Below, piece by piece: positions 24,912 to 32,554 of a stretch of 64,000 bases of DNA. The notes below the pieces were generated by a model. The model was given only the letters and a program-made list of their open reading frames with translations, did not search any database and had not been told where the DNA came from. Within the stretch, counting starts at the first letter, position 1. Each line of letters starts with the position of its first letter. A program made the position numbers and the translations under genes. Source of the DNA: Marinifilum breve (GTDB lineage Bacteria; Bacteroidota; Bacteroidia; Bacteroidales; Marinifilaceae); NCBI RefSeq assembly GCF_003202155.1, contig NZ_QFLI01000002.1, positions 620,001 to 684,000 on the forward strand. Direction: 5' to 3'.

Positions 24912-25721
24912 ATTTTTACCGAAATATTGATTAATCGCTCTTGTTTCACTAATAAATGGGTTTAACTTCCCCCATTTGGTATAAATTTCCTTTCTATCTC
25001 GTCCCAATGTGAATAGCCTATCATAGTATGAAATTTCACCTCCACGATCTAGCGAGTAGGTCGTATCAGGATAAAACTCAATTAATTCATCCTTAAGCAA
25101 ACCAATACAGGATATTACCTGTTTTTTGCTACCATCATTAAAAGTAAGTGTTCCTAAATGGCTTTGATGTTCTTTTTTTAATTCAAGATTCCAGACGATT
25201 TTGTTACTTGACAGATAAGAAGAATCAATAAAAACATATCTACCCGACCAGTCGATTTGAGAAGTCGCAATACTATCAATTTCTGCCATTTTATTGATCT
25301 CATCTATCCTTTCCTGATATCTTTCATCTGCAGTAACATTGCTGTACAAAACCAATATAGATGAACATACAAGCCCTACTCCAATTGCTATGCGTCTTTG
25401 TTTGCTTTTCCGATAATATCCTGCTCTTTTAGGATACCGGTTCCAGAATACTTCTCTTGGCCAAAATAAAGCCATAAAAACCAGGCGTATTATACTATAC
25501 CTTTCTGTTTTTCTATCTTCTAGTTCTTTTTGCCACAAAGCTTCGCTTTCAACTTTAAGCTCTTTTATTCTTTCTTTTGAATAATCTTCAGATATCCCTC
25601 TTTCAGCAAGAAGATTTTTCGCATAAGCAATGGCATCTTTTTGCCAATCATCTTTTTCAACATATACAATAATTATTAAATCATCATCCGTATACTCATC
25701 TAAAGCATGAAATTTCTTCAT
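24891..25721 (-). CDS. Hypothetical single-pass membrane protein
   Basis: The 276-residue protein has an N-terminal cytosolic part with KDAIAYAKNLLAERGI (a helix shared in style with the 61026 protein), a basic stretch KRAGYYRKSKQRR, one transmembrane segment (about residues 112-130), and an extracytosolic domain starting SQIDWSGRYVFIDSSYL that resembles small beta-barrel lipoprotein domains. I do not recognise a named family. The last four residues (SESL) and the stop codon are provided by repeat A4, as in the 27560 gene. Confidence 0.6.
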   Translation of the reverse strand: MKKFHALDEYTDDDLIIIVYVEKDDWQKDAIAYAKNLLAERGISEDYSKERIKELKVESEALWQKELEDRKTERYSIIRLVFMALFWPREVFWNRYPKRAGYYRKSKQRRIAIGVGLVCSSILVLYSNVTADERYQERIDEINKMAEIDSIATSQIDWSGRYVFIDSSYLSSNKIVWNLELKKEHQSHLGTLTFNDGSKKQVISCIGLLKDELIEFYPDTTYSLDRGGEISYYDRLFTLGRDRKEIYTKWGKLNPFISETRAINQYFGKNPVSESL

Positions 25722-25797
25722 CCATTCTTTATTTTTACAATTGCATGTAAGCTATACAAGCAAAGTCAATTAGATATATTTTTCTTATTACTTACCC

Positions 25798-25828
25798 CAA
25801 ACAAGAGCTACAATCCCACACCAGCACC
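25798..25828 (-). repeat. Type A/B hybrid array repeat, A5
   Basis: Minus strand GGTGCTGGTGTGGGATTGTA then GCTCTTGTTTG. The proximal half recalls type B (GCTGGTGTG) and the distal half type A (TTGTAGCTCxTG). It lies just after the stop of the 25837 gene. Confidence 0.55.
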
Positions 25829-25836
25829 TTTTTCTC

Positions 25837-26784
25837 TCATCGCAATTCCAGGTTTAAGAATTCTATGATTTTATTGATGGCTTGAGGATTTTGCCTTAGC
25901 AACTCGTTGCTATTTTCAACCAAATACAATTCAGTTTTGACATTCGTTTCTTTCATGAACTTGTAAAAATCCTCTACCTGTTTGAATTCAACGGCGCGGT
26001 CGTTTTTTGCATGAAGAATTAGAGTGGGAGGATAATCAGCTTTTATGTTATCGACTAAAGTATATTTCTTCAGTTTTTCAGGTTCTTTGTTTGGGTCAAA
26101 ACCAAAAGTCAGGTAGATGCCTAATTTATTTTTGATCAAGAATCTGCACAATTGCATTCTTGTATCGTAGTCGCCATACGAAACGATTGAATCTTTCACA
26201 ATATCATACGGACCTGCTTGCTTTAAAACAGATAGATCTCCCATTTGAATATCTTCCGAAGCAAATCCGGTTGGTGCAGATATATCGATGATGGCATTGG
26301 GAGCAGTTTCCTTTTTAAATCCGCTTGTGAGTGCCAAGTAGCCTCCTGCCGATCCCCCTGCTACGGCAATCTGATTGGTATTGATATTAAACTGTTCCAA
26401 TCCGTTTTTTCTTACCCATTCCAGCATGTCCAAGACATCGCTCATGATTTGATCGAGTTTTGTTTCAGGAGCCAAACGGTAATCTGCAGATATTACCACA
26501 TAACCCGCAGCAAGCAATTTGTCTCTTAGCTCTTTGTGCAAGCCTCTGTCTCGGTTTCCGAAAATAAACCCACCTCCATGAAAATAGATCAGAACCGGAT
26601 GCAGTCCTTTTGTTTCTGGTAAAAAGGCATTTGCTTTGATCTCATGTCCTTCAAGCTTTTTGTAAACAAATTCTATTTTCTCAGCAGAATGATTCCACGA
26701 GAAAGATTTGAGAAAAGGATTTTCCTGTGCAAAACTTACTCCCGAAACAATCAAAGCAATTACTAAAACAGCTATCTTTTTCAT
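25837..26784 (-). CDS. Exported alpha/beta hydrolase (HSL/BD-FAE-like)
   Basis: About 315 residues from the ATG at 26784, chosen because it starts a signal peptide (MKKIAVLVIALIVSGVSFAQ). The fold is that of the hormone-sensitive-lipase-like alpha/beta hydrolases: LIYFHGGGFIFGNRD (oxyanion HGGG) near residue 65, VAGGSAGGYLAL (nucleophile Ser in GGSAGG) near 140, and a late LHAKNDRAVEF segment with the acid. The usual catalytic His position near the end (YLVENSNELL) carries no obvious histidine, so the triad may be incomplete or the gene altered at its 3' end. A type A/B repeat follows the stop. Confidence 0.8.
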   Translation of the reverse strand: MKKIAVLVIALIVSGVSFAQENPFLKSFSWNHSAEKIEFVYKKLEGHEIKANAFLPETKGLHPVLIYFHGGGFIFGNRDRGLHKELRDKLLAAGYVVISADYRLAPETKLDQIMSDVLDMLEWVRKNGLEQFNINTNQIAVAGGSAGGYLALTSGFKKETAPNAIIDISAPTGFASEDIQMGDLSVLKQAGPYDIVKDSIVSYGDYDTRMQLCRFLIKNKLGIYLTFGFDPNKEPEKLKKYTLVDNIKADYPPTLILHAKNDRAVEFKQVEDFYKFMKETNVKTELYLVENSNELLRQNPQAINKIIEFLNLELR

Positions 26785-26825
26785 CCGTTTAAATTTTAAT
26801 TTTCTCAGCCTATCTAATGGCTTTT

Positions 26826-26854
26826 GCAAAGCAAGAGCTCCACCAACGGAGCTT
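26826..26854 (-). repeat. Type A-like array repeat, A6
   Basis: Minus strand AAGCTCCGTTGGTGGAGCTC then TTGCTTTGC. The stem AGCTCC...GGAGCT is perfect. The TTG(C)TTTG tail matches other type A copies. It lies just after the stop of the 26862 gene. Confidence 0.5.
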
Positions 26855-26861
26855 AAAATTT

Positions 26862-27419
26862 TTATTTCTTTTTTAAATCGAATCCTAAATTTATTTGCAA
26901 CATTATTGGCCAAATATTTCCATTTCCATGAGTATCGAAATAGTATTGAGGTCCAATATCAAAAAGCAAATGAAAGTTTTTCCCAAATTTCCTTTGAATT
27001 CCCCAAGTAGGGCCAATTGCGAAATCGGTATCAGAAGTGCGATAAACATTCTCAGCAATTGAACTTCCACGGGTTATAAATCTTAAAGAAAAAAAGTTTC
27101 CAGAGTTATTATCAGTTACTCTATTCTTTCTTTTTCGTTTGTTCAGATTGAAAAACCATTTTTGCTGAACATCTAAGAAAGGACTAATGACATAAATAAA
27201 TCCATTTCCTCCATAAGTCAGATCGGGATATCCACCACCATATCCGATTCCAAGTTCAGCAGAAAGTGTAGAATAATTCCCTGTTGGCCATTCCATTTCA
27301 ACACCAGGATTTAGAAAGTTCACTCTCAAAACTTTTTCCGTTCCAGGTTTATTCTTTTCTTGAGCATAGGAAAATGTAATTGAAAGAAAGAATAATAGAC
27401 TTAGTAAATTTTTCTTCAT
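26862..27419 (-). CDS. Exported outer-membrane beta-barrel-like protein
   Basis: The 185-residue protein has a signal peptide ending SYAQ. The remainder alternates hydrophobic and polar residues with many Gly and aromatic residues (LGIGYGGGYPDLTYGG, then FHLLFDIGPQYYFD) and ends with a strand-like LQINLGFDLKKK. This is the design of a small outer-membrane barrel of the DUF3575/OmpA-barrel style. A basic loop KRKRKNR is unusual for this type. The function is unknown. Confidence 0.65.
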   Translation of the reverse strand: MKKNLLSLLFFLSITFSYAQEKNKPGTEKVLRVNFLNPGVEMEWPTGNYSTLSAELGIGYGGGYPDLTYGGNGFIYVISPFLDVQQKWFFNLNKRKRKNRVTDNNSGNFFSLRFITRGSSIAENVYRTSDTDFAIGPTWGIQRKFGKNFHLLFDIGPQYYFDTHGNGNIWPIMLQINLGFDLKKK

Positions 27420-27465
27420 TTATAAATTGTCAATATTATATGTAATTTATCATTGTAAAACGCTT

Positions 27466-27581
27466 TGCTACCGCACGAAACGAAGTTCGATGAAGTCAAT
27501 CCTCTCGTGTGTTTATGCTTTAAATATGCAACGCAATAGAATCGCATACCAGCTGGGGGCTACAAGCTCTCGCTAGAGGAG
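27466..27581 (-). repeat. Composite array repeat: type A (A7) joined to type B (B2)
   Basis: The minus strand begins CCTCTAGCGAGAGCTTGTAG (type A, with the TAG stop of the 27560 gene) and passes directly into type B: CCAGCTGGTATGCGATTCTA, a central ATATTTAAAGC, and GAACTTCGTTTCGTGCGGTA. The GCGAT-TCT-ATTGC stem has one G-T pair. This is the only copy where both types are fused in full. Confidence 0.8.
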
Positions 27582-28270
27582 GTAGTACAAACACCCTTTA
27601 CTCTGTCATCATCAATTTTATAAACAATAATTTGTTTTGTATCCCCATAGTTTTTCTGTAAGAATTTATTTAAGGACTTAAATGTATCAGGTTGAAACGC
27701 TTTACCATTTTTTGTGTAAAAAATTTCATCGCGGTAATATACGGCGTGAATAACCTCCCCCATATTGTCAACAAAAGCAAGTAAAACATCATTCGGAACA
27801 GGTTTTCTTAGGTTTTTCCTTAGGTTGGTCGAAAATTCAGAAATCCTTTTAAAATAATTTTTCAAGATTTTCTCTAATGACACTCCATCAACATTTGTTG
27901 TTTCTCTAAAAATGTTTTGACTATAGGTTTCACTATTTTCAAAATACTTCTCCAATGCATATGAAAAGCAATTTTGTATGTTTGCTTCACTTGTAAAGAA
28001 ATAACCTTTCGAAGCAAAATAACTTTGTTTTTTAGGTTGTTTATAAAATAAAGTATCTGTTTTTTCACCTTGCCTTGAAACACTCACCCGTATCGTATCA
28101 TTTAACCATAGCACATCAATGGTAACATACTTTTTTTCTAATTTTATTGTGTCCAGGACCGTAGATTCGATAGTAATCGGTGAATGAGTTGACAAATTCG
28201 ACTGGCAATAAGCTTCAATAAAAATAAAGTTGAGAAGTAAGGTGATTGTTAAATATCTAAAAAATATCAT
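27560..28270 (-). CDS. Exported Cys/His protein, array paralogue 2
   Basis: The 236-residue protein is a near-copy of 22531-23241. Signal peptide ends near IEAYCQ. Cys101 in QNCFSYALEKYF and His175 in VIHAVYYRDEIF are retained, together with a FASKGYFFT motif just before the Cys. The differences are spread over the length and densest at the very end (VCTTSSSESL against ACAISASGSL), where the coding sequence enters the repeat. A papain-like or NlpC-like hydrolase is possible from the Cys/His spacing, but no family signature is visible. Confidence 0.75.
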   Translation of the reverse strand: MIFFRYLTITLLLNFIFIEAYCQSNLSTHSPITIESTVLDTIKLEKKYVTIDVLWLNDTIRVSVSRQGEKTDTLFYKQPKKQSYFASKGYFFTSEANIQNCFSYALEKYFENSETYSQNIFRETTNVDGVSLEKILKNYFKRISEFSTNLRKNLRKPVPNDVLLAFVDNMGEVIHAVYYRDEIFYTKNGKAFQPDTFKSLNKFLQKNYGDTKQIIVYKIDDDRVKGVCTTSSSESL

Positions 28271-28338
28271 TTTATAATGTATTTATGTTAATATATTAAA
28301 TAACGCAAGTAATTAAGTTTATTTTTCTTATTGGCTTT

Positions 28339-28370
28339 GAATACACGAGCTACAAGCTTTCGCTAGCAGG
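28339..28370 (-). repeat. Type A array repeat, A8
   Basis: Minus strand CCTGCTAGCGAAAGCTTGTA then GCTCGTGTATTC. This is the copy closest to the type A consensus. It lies about 10 bases after the stop of the 28381 gene. Confidence 0.8.
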
Positions 28371-28380
28371 AAATTCAATT

Positions 28381-28920
28381 CTACCAATCATCATCACTAC
28401 CAATGTTTTTAGGCTCAAACATTTTCAGGAAAGTATAATCGTAAATGGGTACTGAATTTTTAATAAATAATCTTCCAAAGAGACCTTTATTAGTAATTGC
28501 ATGCCCATTCAAAAGCTCTATACTTCCTTGACTTCCTGATGAATTATCATTTTTCTTAGTCAAAGTAATTTTATTAATGGTAACGCGATATCGTGATTCT
28601 TTAAACTGTATTGAAACAAAAGCAGAATGATAATATTCATAAATTAAATCAGAAGCTTTGAATACAGAATAGCCTGCACCTCTATGGTCTGGTTCGAATA
28701 GTCGTAATTCGCCCGTTAAACCATTCTCAGTAAATTCAATTTCTTTAAAAAGACCTGAGTTTTGAAAATACTCTTTAATGGCACTCTTTTGAAGTTCACT
28801 TTCAAATACTTTTTGCCAAGTGACTTCTCCTCTTACATTTTTAAAGTAAAATTCTCTTTCCTGACTATAACCAGAAAAACTTAGGGTAATGATTGATAGT
28901 ATTATTAGTAATTTTTTCAT
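28381..28920 (-). CDS. Exported hypothetical protein
   Basis: The 179-residue protein has a signal peptide ending SGYSQ. The mature part is beta-rich with a possible basic centre (RVTINKITLTKKNDN) and RLFEPDHRGAGYSVF near residue 75. I do not recognise a family. It follows the NADAR gene by 21 bp with no repeat in between, so these two form the only clear two-gene unit in the array. Repeat A8 follows. Confidence 0.6.
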   Translation of the reverse strand: MKKLLIILSIITLSFSGYSQEREFYFKNVRGEVTWQKVFESELQKSAIKEYFQNSGLFKEIEFTENGLTGELRLFEPDHRGAGYSVFKASDLIYEYYHSAFVSIQFKESRYRVTINKITLTKKNDNSSGSQGSIELLNGHAITNKGLFGRLFIKNSVPIYDYTFLKMFEPKNIGSDDDW

Positions 28921-28941
28921 CAGGCTTGATTTTGCTTGTTA

Positions 28942-29490
28942 TTATTTTAATAATTGTTCTCGAACTTCCATTAGTGCAAAACCTAATAAATTTAGTCCTT
29001 TCCATTTTAATGGATTTTCAATGTGTTCATTATCTTTTGCAAGTCCAATTCCCCAAATTGTATCCACTGGACTTGCTTCAACCAATATTCTTTTCTTTGT
29101 TGATAATAGAAACTCTTTCAAGCTTTCATTTTGGTCGAATTTCGCAAGGTTTCCTTCTTTAACAATTTCAAATCTATTTTGTATCCAAACTTCTTCTTTA
29201 AATCCAATAACTTCACGTCCAAATTGTTTTGCTTGTCCAGGTGATTTTGAATTTATTATTCTTTCTAAGTTTTTTTGATCATTGAATAGTCTTGCCTTTT
29301 CTGCCATCATATAGTGTTCTGCAGAAAAATATTTAATTCCATTTATTTCAAATTCAGAGGACCACCATTGACTTAAACAAGTCTGTCCGATTTCACCATT
29401 TTTTAATTTTTGGTGTCCCCAGAAAAATAAGAACTTCTGCTTCTTACTTGCTCGAAAGTCCTTTTGTATTCTATCAATATTATATTTCAT
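28942..29490 (-). CDS. NADAR-family (DUF1768) protein
   Basis: The 182-residue protein has the family pattern FFWGHQKLKNGEIGQTCLSQ, then FSAEHYMMAEKARLFND near residue 55, SPGQAKQFGREV near 82, and WGIGLAKDNEHIENPLKWKG near 148. NADAR domains hydrolyse the N-glycosidic bond of ADP-ribose-derived or riboflavin-precursor intermediates; some remove ADP-ribose from nucleic acid, and several lie in defence islands. It is cytosolic, co-directional with the exported protein gene that follows. Confidence 0.9.
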   Translation of the reverse strand: MKYNIDRIQKDFRASKKQKFLFFWGHQKLKNGEIGQTCLSQWWSSEFEINGIKYFSAEHYMMAEKARLFNDQKNLERIINSKSPGQAKQFGREVIGFKEEVWIQNRFEIVKEGNLAKFDQNESLKEFLLSTKKRILVEASPVDTIWGIGLAKDNEHIENPLKWKGLNLLGFALMEVREQLLK

Positions 29491-29647
29491 TAATTTCTTT
29501 TCTTATCACAAGTTGCAACTTGTATATAAACACAAGCAATTGCGTTTATTCCTCTATTATTCATTCAATGCATTATATTTTTAGTCTCTGCTGGTTCGAG
29601 CTTGTAGTTCAGACCTCTGCCATTGGGCAGAAAAGAATTCTGCTACG

Positions 29648-29681
29648 CATAGCACGAGCTAAAAGCTCGCGCAAGCTGGGG
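29648..29681 (-). repeat. Type A array repeat, A9
   Basis: Minus strand CCAGCTTGCGCGAGCTTTTA then GCTCGTGCTATG. The stem GAGCT-TTT-AGCTC is perfect and the loop contains the TAG stop of the 29659 gene. The next 50 bases (to about 29600) carry a second partial palindrome, including an inverted AGCTTGTAG. Confidence 0.8.
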
Positions 29682-30603
29682 CAATACTCGGTCTCATTCC
29701 ATTAATTAACTCAATCAACGTCGTGTCGTTTAAGCTTGTTTTATAAATTTTTCTTGGCTCATTTATATTTTCAAATCCAGAAAAATATATTTTGTCTTGT
29801 TTATCTATCCACAAATCCGTTGTATATAGTCCAACCTTAGTAATCCGTTTGGTCAGTTTTGTATTAAAGTCATAGCAAAATATAGCACTTGAAGGTTCAT
29901 TTAATCCTTCAATAAATTCATCAATACCTCCTTCAAAAACCAATTTCGTATTATCTGATGTAAAACAGAATCTTGTTGAACTTGAAAAAAAGAATTTTTC
30001 ACCAAAGAGTTGAGTTAAATTATACTTATCAATCAGTTTTCCATTCTTATCAAACTTGTATAATGCAGCCAAATTATGTGCATAAATATATTTTCCATCT
30101 TGACTCCATGTCGGAGCATGTAATCCAATATCTGAATCAGCTGAGATAATTTTAAAATCAGAACCGTTTGGTTTTATCAGTCCTATTTGCCAATCATTTG
30201 TCATTATACTAAAAGCCAAATATTCACCAGATGGTGACCATATTGCTCCATAATGATTTTTGTTGTTTATTTCTAAATTCTTTATTGTCGAATTTTCAGT
30301 ATTTATTATTTTAATAATCCTAGAAAAATTTTTACTTGAGTTTGATGATTGTGTGTAAACAATCCATTTTCCATCCGGAGAAATGCAAGGATCAAATCCT
30401 TCTATTAAATCTTTTGTATTGCCAGTTACAAAACTATAACAGCTTATAAATTCATTATTTTGAAAAGCAAGTTTCGGATTGTCAATAATCACATCCTCTT
30501 GTAAATTACCTGACTGTTTATTCGATTTCTTATCTGTTCCAATATTGCATGAACCAATAAAAATCAATATCCCAATGATTAATGTTATCTGTTTATATTT
30601 CAT
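29659..30603 (-). CDS. TolB/PD40-like beta-propeller lipoprotein
   Basis: The 314-residue protein has a lipoprotein signal (LIFIGSC) and then WD40/PD40-style repeats: ISPDGKWIVYTQSS near residue 92, WSPSGEYLAFSI near 128, and WSQDGKYIYAHN near 165. These are the marks of TolB-type propellers that often bind partner proteins or sugars at the envelope. The final segment (APACASF) is coded by repeat A9, which also gives the stop. The gene is flanked by B3 at the 5' side. Confidence 0.8.
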   Translation of the reverse strand: MKYKQITLIIGILIFIGSCNIGTDKKSNKQSGNLQEDVIIDNPKLAFQNNEFISCYSFVTGNTKDLIEGFDPCISPDGKWIVYTQSSNSSKNFSRIIKIINTENSTIKNLEINNKNHYGAIWSPSGEYLAFSIMTNDWQIGLIKPNGSDFKIISADSDIGLHAPTWSQDGKYIYAHNLAALYKFDKNGKLIDKYNLTQLFGEKFFFSSSTRFCFTSDNTKLVFEGGIDEFIEGLNEPSSAIFCYDFNTKLTKRITKVGLYTTDLWIDKQDKIYFSGFENINEPRKIYKTSLNDTTLIELINGMRPSIAPACASF

Positions 30604-30689
30604 GTTTAGTTTGTTTCAAGAGGCACAATGGTTTGATTAAAATTAGAGAGCAGTTTTAAACCACCGCCTTATCAAGCACCGCATGAACC

Positions 30690-30783
30690 TTACTACCGCA
30701 CAAAACGAAGTTCGACGAAATCAATCCTCTCGTATGGTTTTTCTTTAGATATGGAACGCGATAAAATCGCGCACCAGCAGGTG
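30690..30783 (-). repeat. Type B array repeat, B3
   Basis: Minus strand CCTGCTGGTGCGCGATTTTA then TCGCGTTCCATATCTAAAG, and a distal part with GATTTCGTCGAACTTCGTTT and TGTGCGGTAGTAAGG. GCGAT-TTT-ATCGC is a perfect stem. It lies right after the stop of the 30792 gene. Confidence 0.8.
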
Positions 30784-30791
30784 TAAATAGT

Positions 30792-31451
30792 TTACACATT
30801 GGCAGCTGTATTTTCATCACTCTTTTTAATTTTCTTATTTGTATATCGTTTCATTGTATATCCAAAGCCTAATCCTCCAATACTCCATATTATGATTCCT
30901 ATTAATACTGATTGTAAGGTAATTTCTTGATCTTTAAAATATGGAAAGACTATTGACATCATCAGAAACATAAAAACACCCCAAGTTAATCCAGTTGTTA
31001 CCCAAGTCTTTTTGTCGAATGGATTGGGAATATGATCTACATTAATATTATCAAATCTGGCAGGTTGCTTTTCTAACCATTTTGCTTTGATTCTTTCTTT
31101 AAACCAACCCCAGATCGGGAAGGTGATGGCAAGTATGATAAAACTAAGCCCATTTGGCAAACAAGGGATTATATTTCCACACTCATTACAATAAAGTCCG
31201 AACCAATTTTTAAATGCAGTTCCGTTTTGTGTCGACCACGTTCTACCATCATGCATTGCCTGACAATGAGGACAAGGAACAAATGTTCTTTCAATTCTTG
31301 GTTTGTCAATCGTTTTATCTTCTAAACTAACTTTAGGAACTTTCTGACCTAAGACCAAATCGTTTATAGCTAAGCCTGGATTTAAAATCCAATGGAGTAT
31401 CATCCAGTTTTTCCAAGTATAAATCTTATATCTTTTTTTATCGTAATTCAT
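30792..31451 (-). CDS. Zinc-ribbon membrane protein (paralogue of 15719-16366)
   Basis: The 219-residue protein has the same plan as the 15719 protein: ILHWILNPGLAIND near residue 19, CPHC near 60 and CNEC near 88 as a zinc ribbon, STQNGTAFKNWFGLYC between them, and three membrane segments in the C-terminal half. The ends differ. The function is unknown. Its presence both in the array and outside suggests that array genes are drawn from, or move to, other chromosomal sites. Confidence 0.7.
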   Translation of the reverse strand: MNYDKKRYKIYTWKNWMILHWILNPGLAINDLVLGQKVPKVSLEDKTIDKPRIERTFVPCPHCQAMHDGRTWSTQNGTAFKNWFGLYCNECGNIIPCLPNGLSFIILAITFPIWGWFKERIKAKWLEKQPARFDNINVDHIPNPFDKKTWVTTGLTWGVFMFLMMSIVFPYFKDQEITLQSVLIGIIIWSIGGLGFGYTMKRYTNKKIKKSDENTAANV

Positions 31452-31456
31452 CTGTT

Positions 31457-31503
31457 TCTCTGTTTTAGATATGGAAGACTATGGGATTGTGCACCTGCAA
31501 GTT
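31457..31503 (-). repeat. Type B array repeat, B4 (proximal half)
   Basis: Minus strand CTTGCAGGTGCACAATCCCA then TAGTCTTCCATATCTAAAAC aligns with the first half of B1 and B3. The distal half is missing. It fills the gap between the 31504 stop and the next gene's start. Confidence 0.65.
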
Positions 31504-32364
31504 TTACTCTCTCCTTTTCCACCAAGGTTTCTCATTAAGTTCCTTTTTATAAGCATGAAGTAACTTATCTTCTTTATCAGATAAATCGTAAGCATCTGAT
31601 TCCGTTAAGTGTCCGTCCTGTTCACTTACTCTAGTCAATCTCCTGCCTTGTCTGAATACAAGTTGCAATCCATGCTCCTTTTCCCATTCGCATTCACATG
31701 CCAGGTTTATATAAATATTTTCATCTCTACGATGTCTGCGCTCCACAAAAATCTCTTGGGGATAAACATAGTTCCAAATGTCATTTTTATCCAGAATTTG
31801 TCTGAGTTGACCATCTTCATCCTCGTAATCAACCAGATCTAAAAAGTCAATGCAATATTTAAATAATATCTCCGACAATTCTTTTCTATCAAGCTCAGTT
31901 TTTAAAAGAAATCTTTCCAAAGCTTGGTCTGCCTCTTCTATAAATTTGGAATCTTCTTTCCAGACCAAGTTCATGAATGTTATTTTCATTTTCTTATTGT
32001 CGAAAAAGGGAATCTCCCTTGGTTCAGCTTCCCACCAGTCATCAAACTGTTCATCTTGAAACAACACTCCAATAGATTTGCTTATAAGAAATTGCCTTAC
32101 TTTGGTTTTCCACTCCTTTTCAAAATCAGCCTTTAAGATTTCATATTCGTTGAATTCAGCTAAATCCAATTCTTGGCCACCTAAGCCACCATATGCATCT
32201 TCTTTTTTGTCAGAGCCATATTTCAGGACGATACCATTATCATACTTTTCAATCTGTCGTGATGGCAATCCCGAATCCTCAGTTTCCAGAAAATACATCG
32301 AAGTTCCCCAATCATCAAATTGGTCGCCTCTGGTTTCATTCCATTTTCTTTTAAAGTATCTCAT
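31504..32364 (-). CDS. Hypothetical cytosolic protein
   Basis: About 286 residues from the ATG at 32364, which aligns with a natural start (MRYFKRKWNETRGDQFDDWG). It is strongly acidic, with many Trp and Asp/Glu residues, and has no signal peptide. The opening motif and a GGLGGQELDLAEFNEYE stretch suggest the family of Bacteroidota/Proteobacteria cytosolic proteins seen with DUF names in toxin-immunity contexts, but I cannot name it. It follows repeat B4 with no gap. Confidence 0.6.
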   Translation of the reverse strand: MRYFKRKWNETRGDQFDDWGTSMYFLETEDSGLPSRQIEKYDNGIVLKYGSDKKEDAYGGLGGQELDLAEFNEYEILKADFEKEWKTKVRQFLISKSIGVLFQDEQFDDWWEAEPREIPFFDNKKMKITFMNLVWKEDSKFIEEADQALERFLLKTELDRKELSEILFKYCIDFLDLVDYEDEDGQLRQILDKNDIWNYVYPQEIFVERRHRRDENIYINLACECEWEKEHGLQLVFRQGRRLTRVSEQDGHLTESDAYDLSDKEDKLLHAYKKELNEKPWWKRRE

Positions 32365-32452
32365 TATACCGTTTGTTTCCTGGCGTGCTACCAATTATTT
32401 TTATATGGTGTGTGCATCTCATAGGGTTTGTAATATTTTGTTGTGCTTCGTT

Positions 32453-32554
32453 TCAACTGTTCGTTGATTTCTTTCTTCTCATTTGTTCATCTTCATCCAT
32501 TTTCTTAATTCGTTTAAGAATATTTTCTGGTATTTGAGAATCTTCTATTGTCAT
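32453..32554 (-). CDS. Possible 33-residue charged peptide
   Basis: The frame reads MTIEDSQIPENILKRIKKMD and ends EDEQMRRKKSTNS. It has an ATG, TGA and balanced charged composition, and lies on the same strand as the array genes. There is no repeat between it and the 31504 gene, only a degenerate fragment (near 32425-32452). It may be a broken or very short gene. Confidence 0.35.
   Translation of the reverse strand: MTIEDSQIPENILKRIKKMDEDEQMRRKKSTNS

Noticed and set aside
19230-32400. Classical integron with attC sites
   Set aside because: No integrase gene is in the window, and none of the repeats carries the RYYYAAC...GTTRRRY core. The array is reported as integron-like only.
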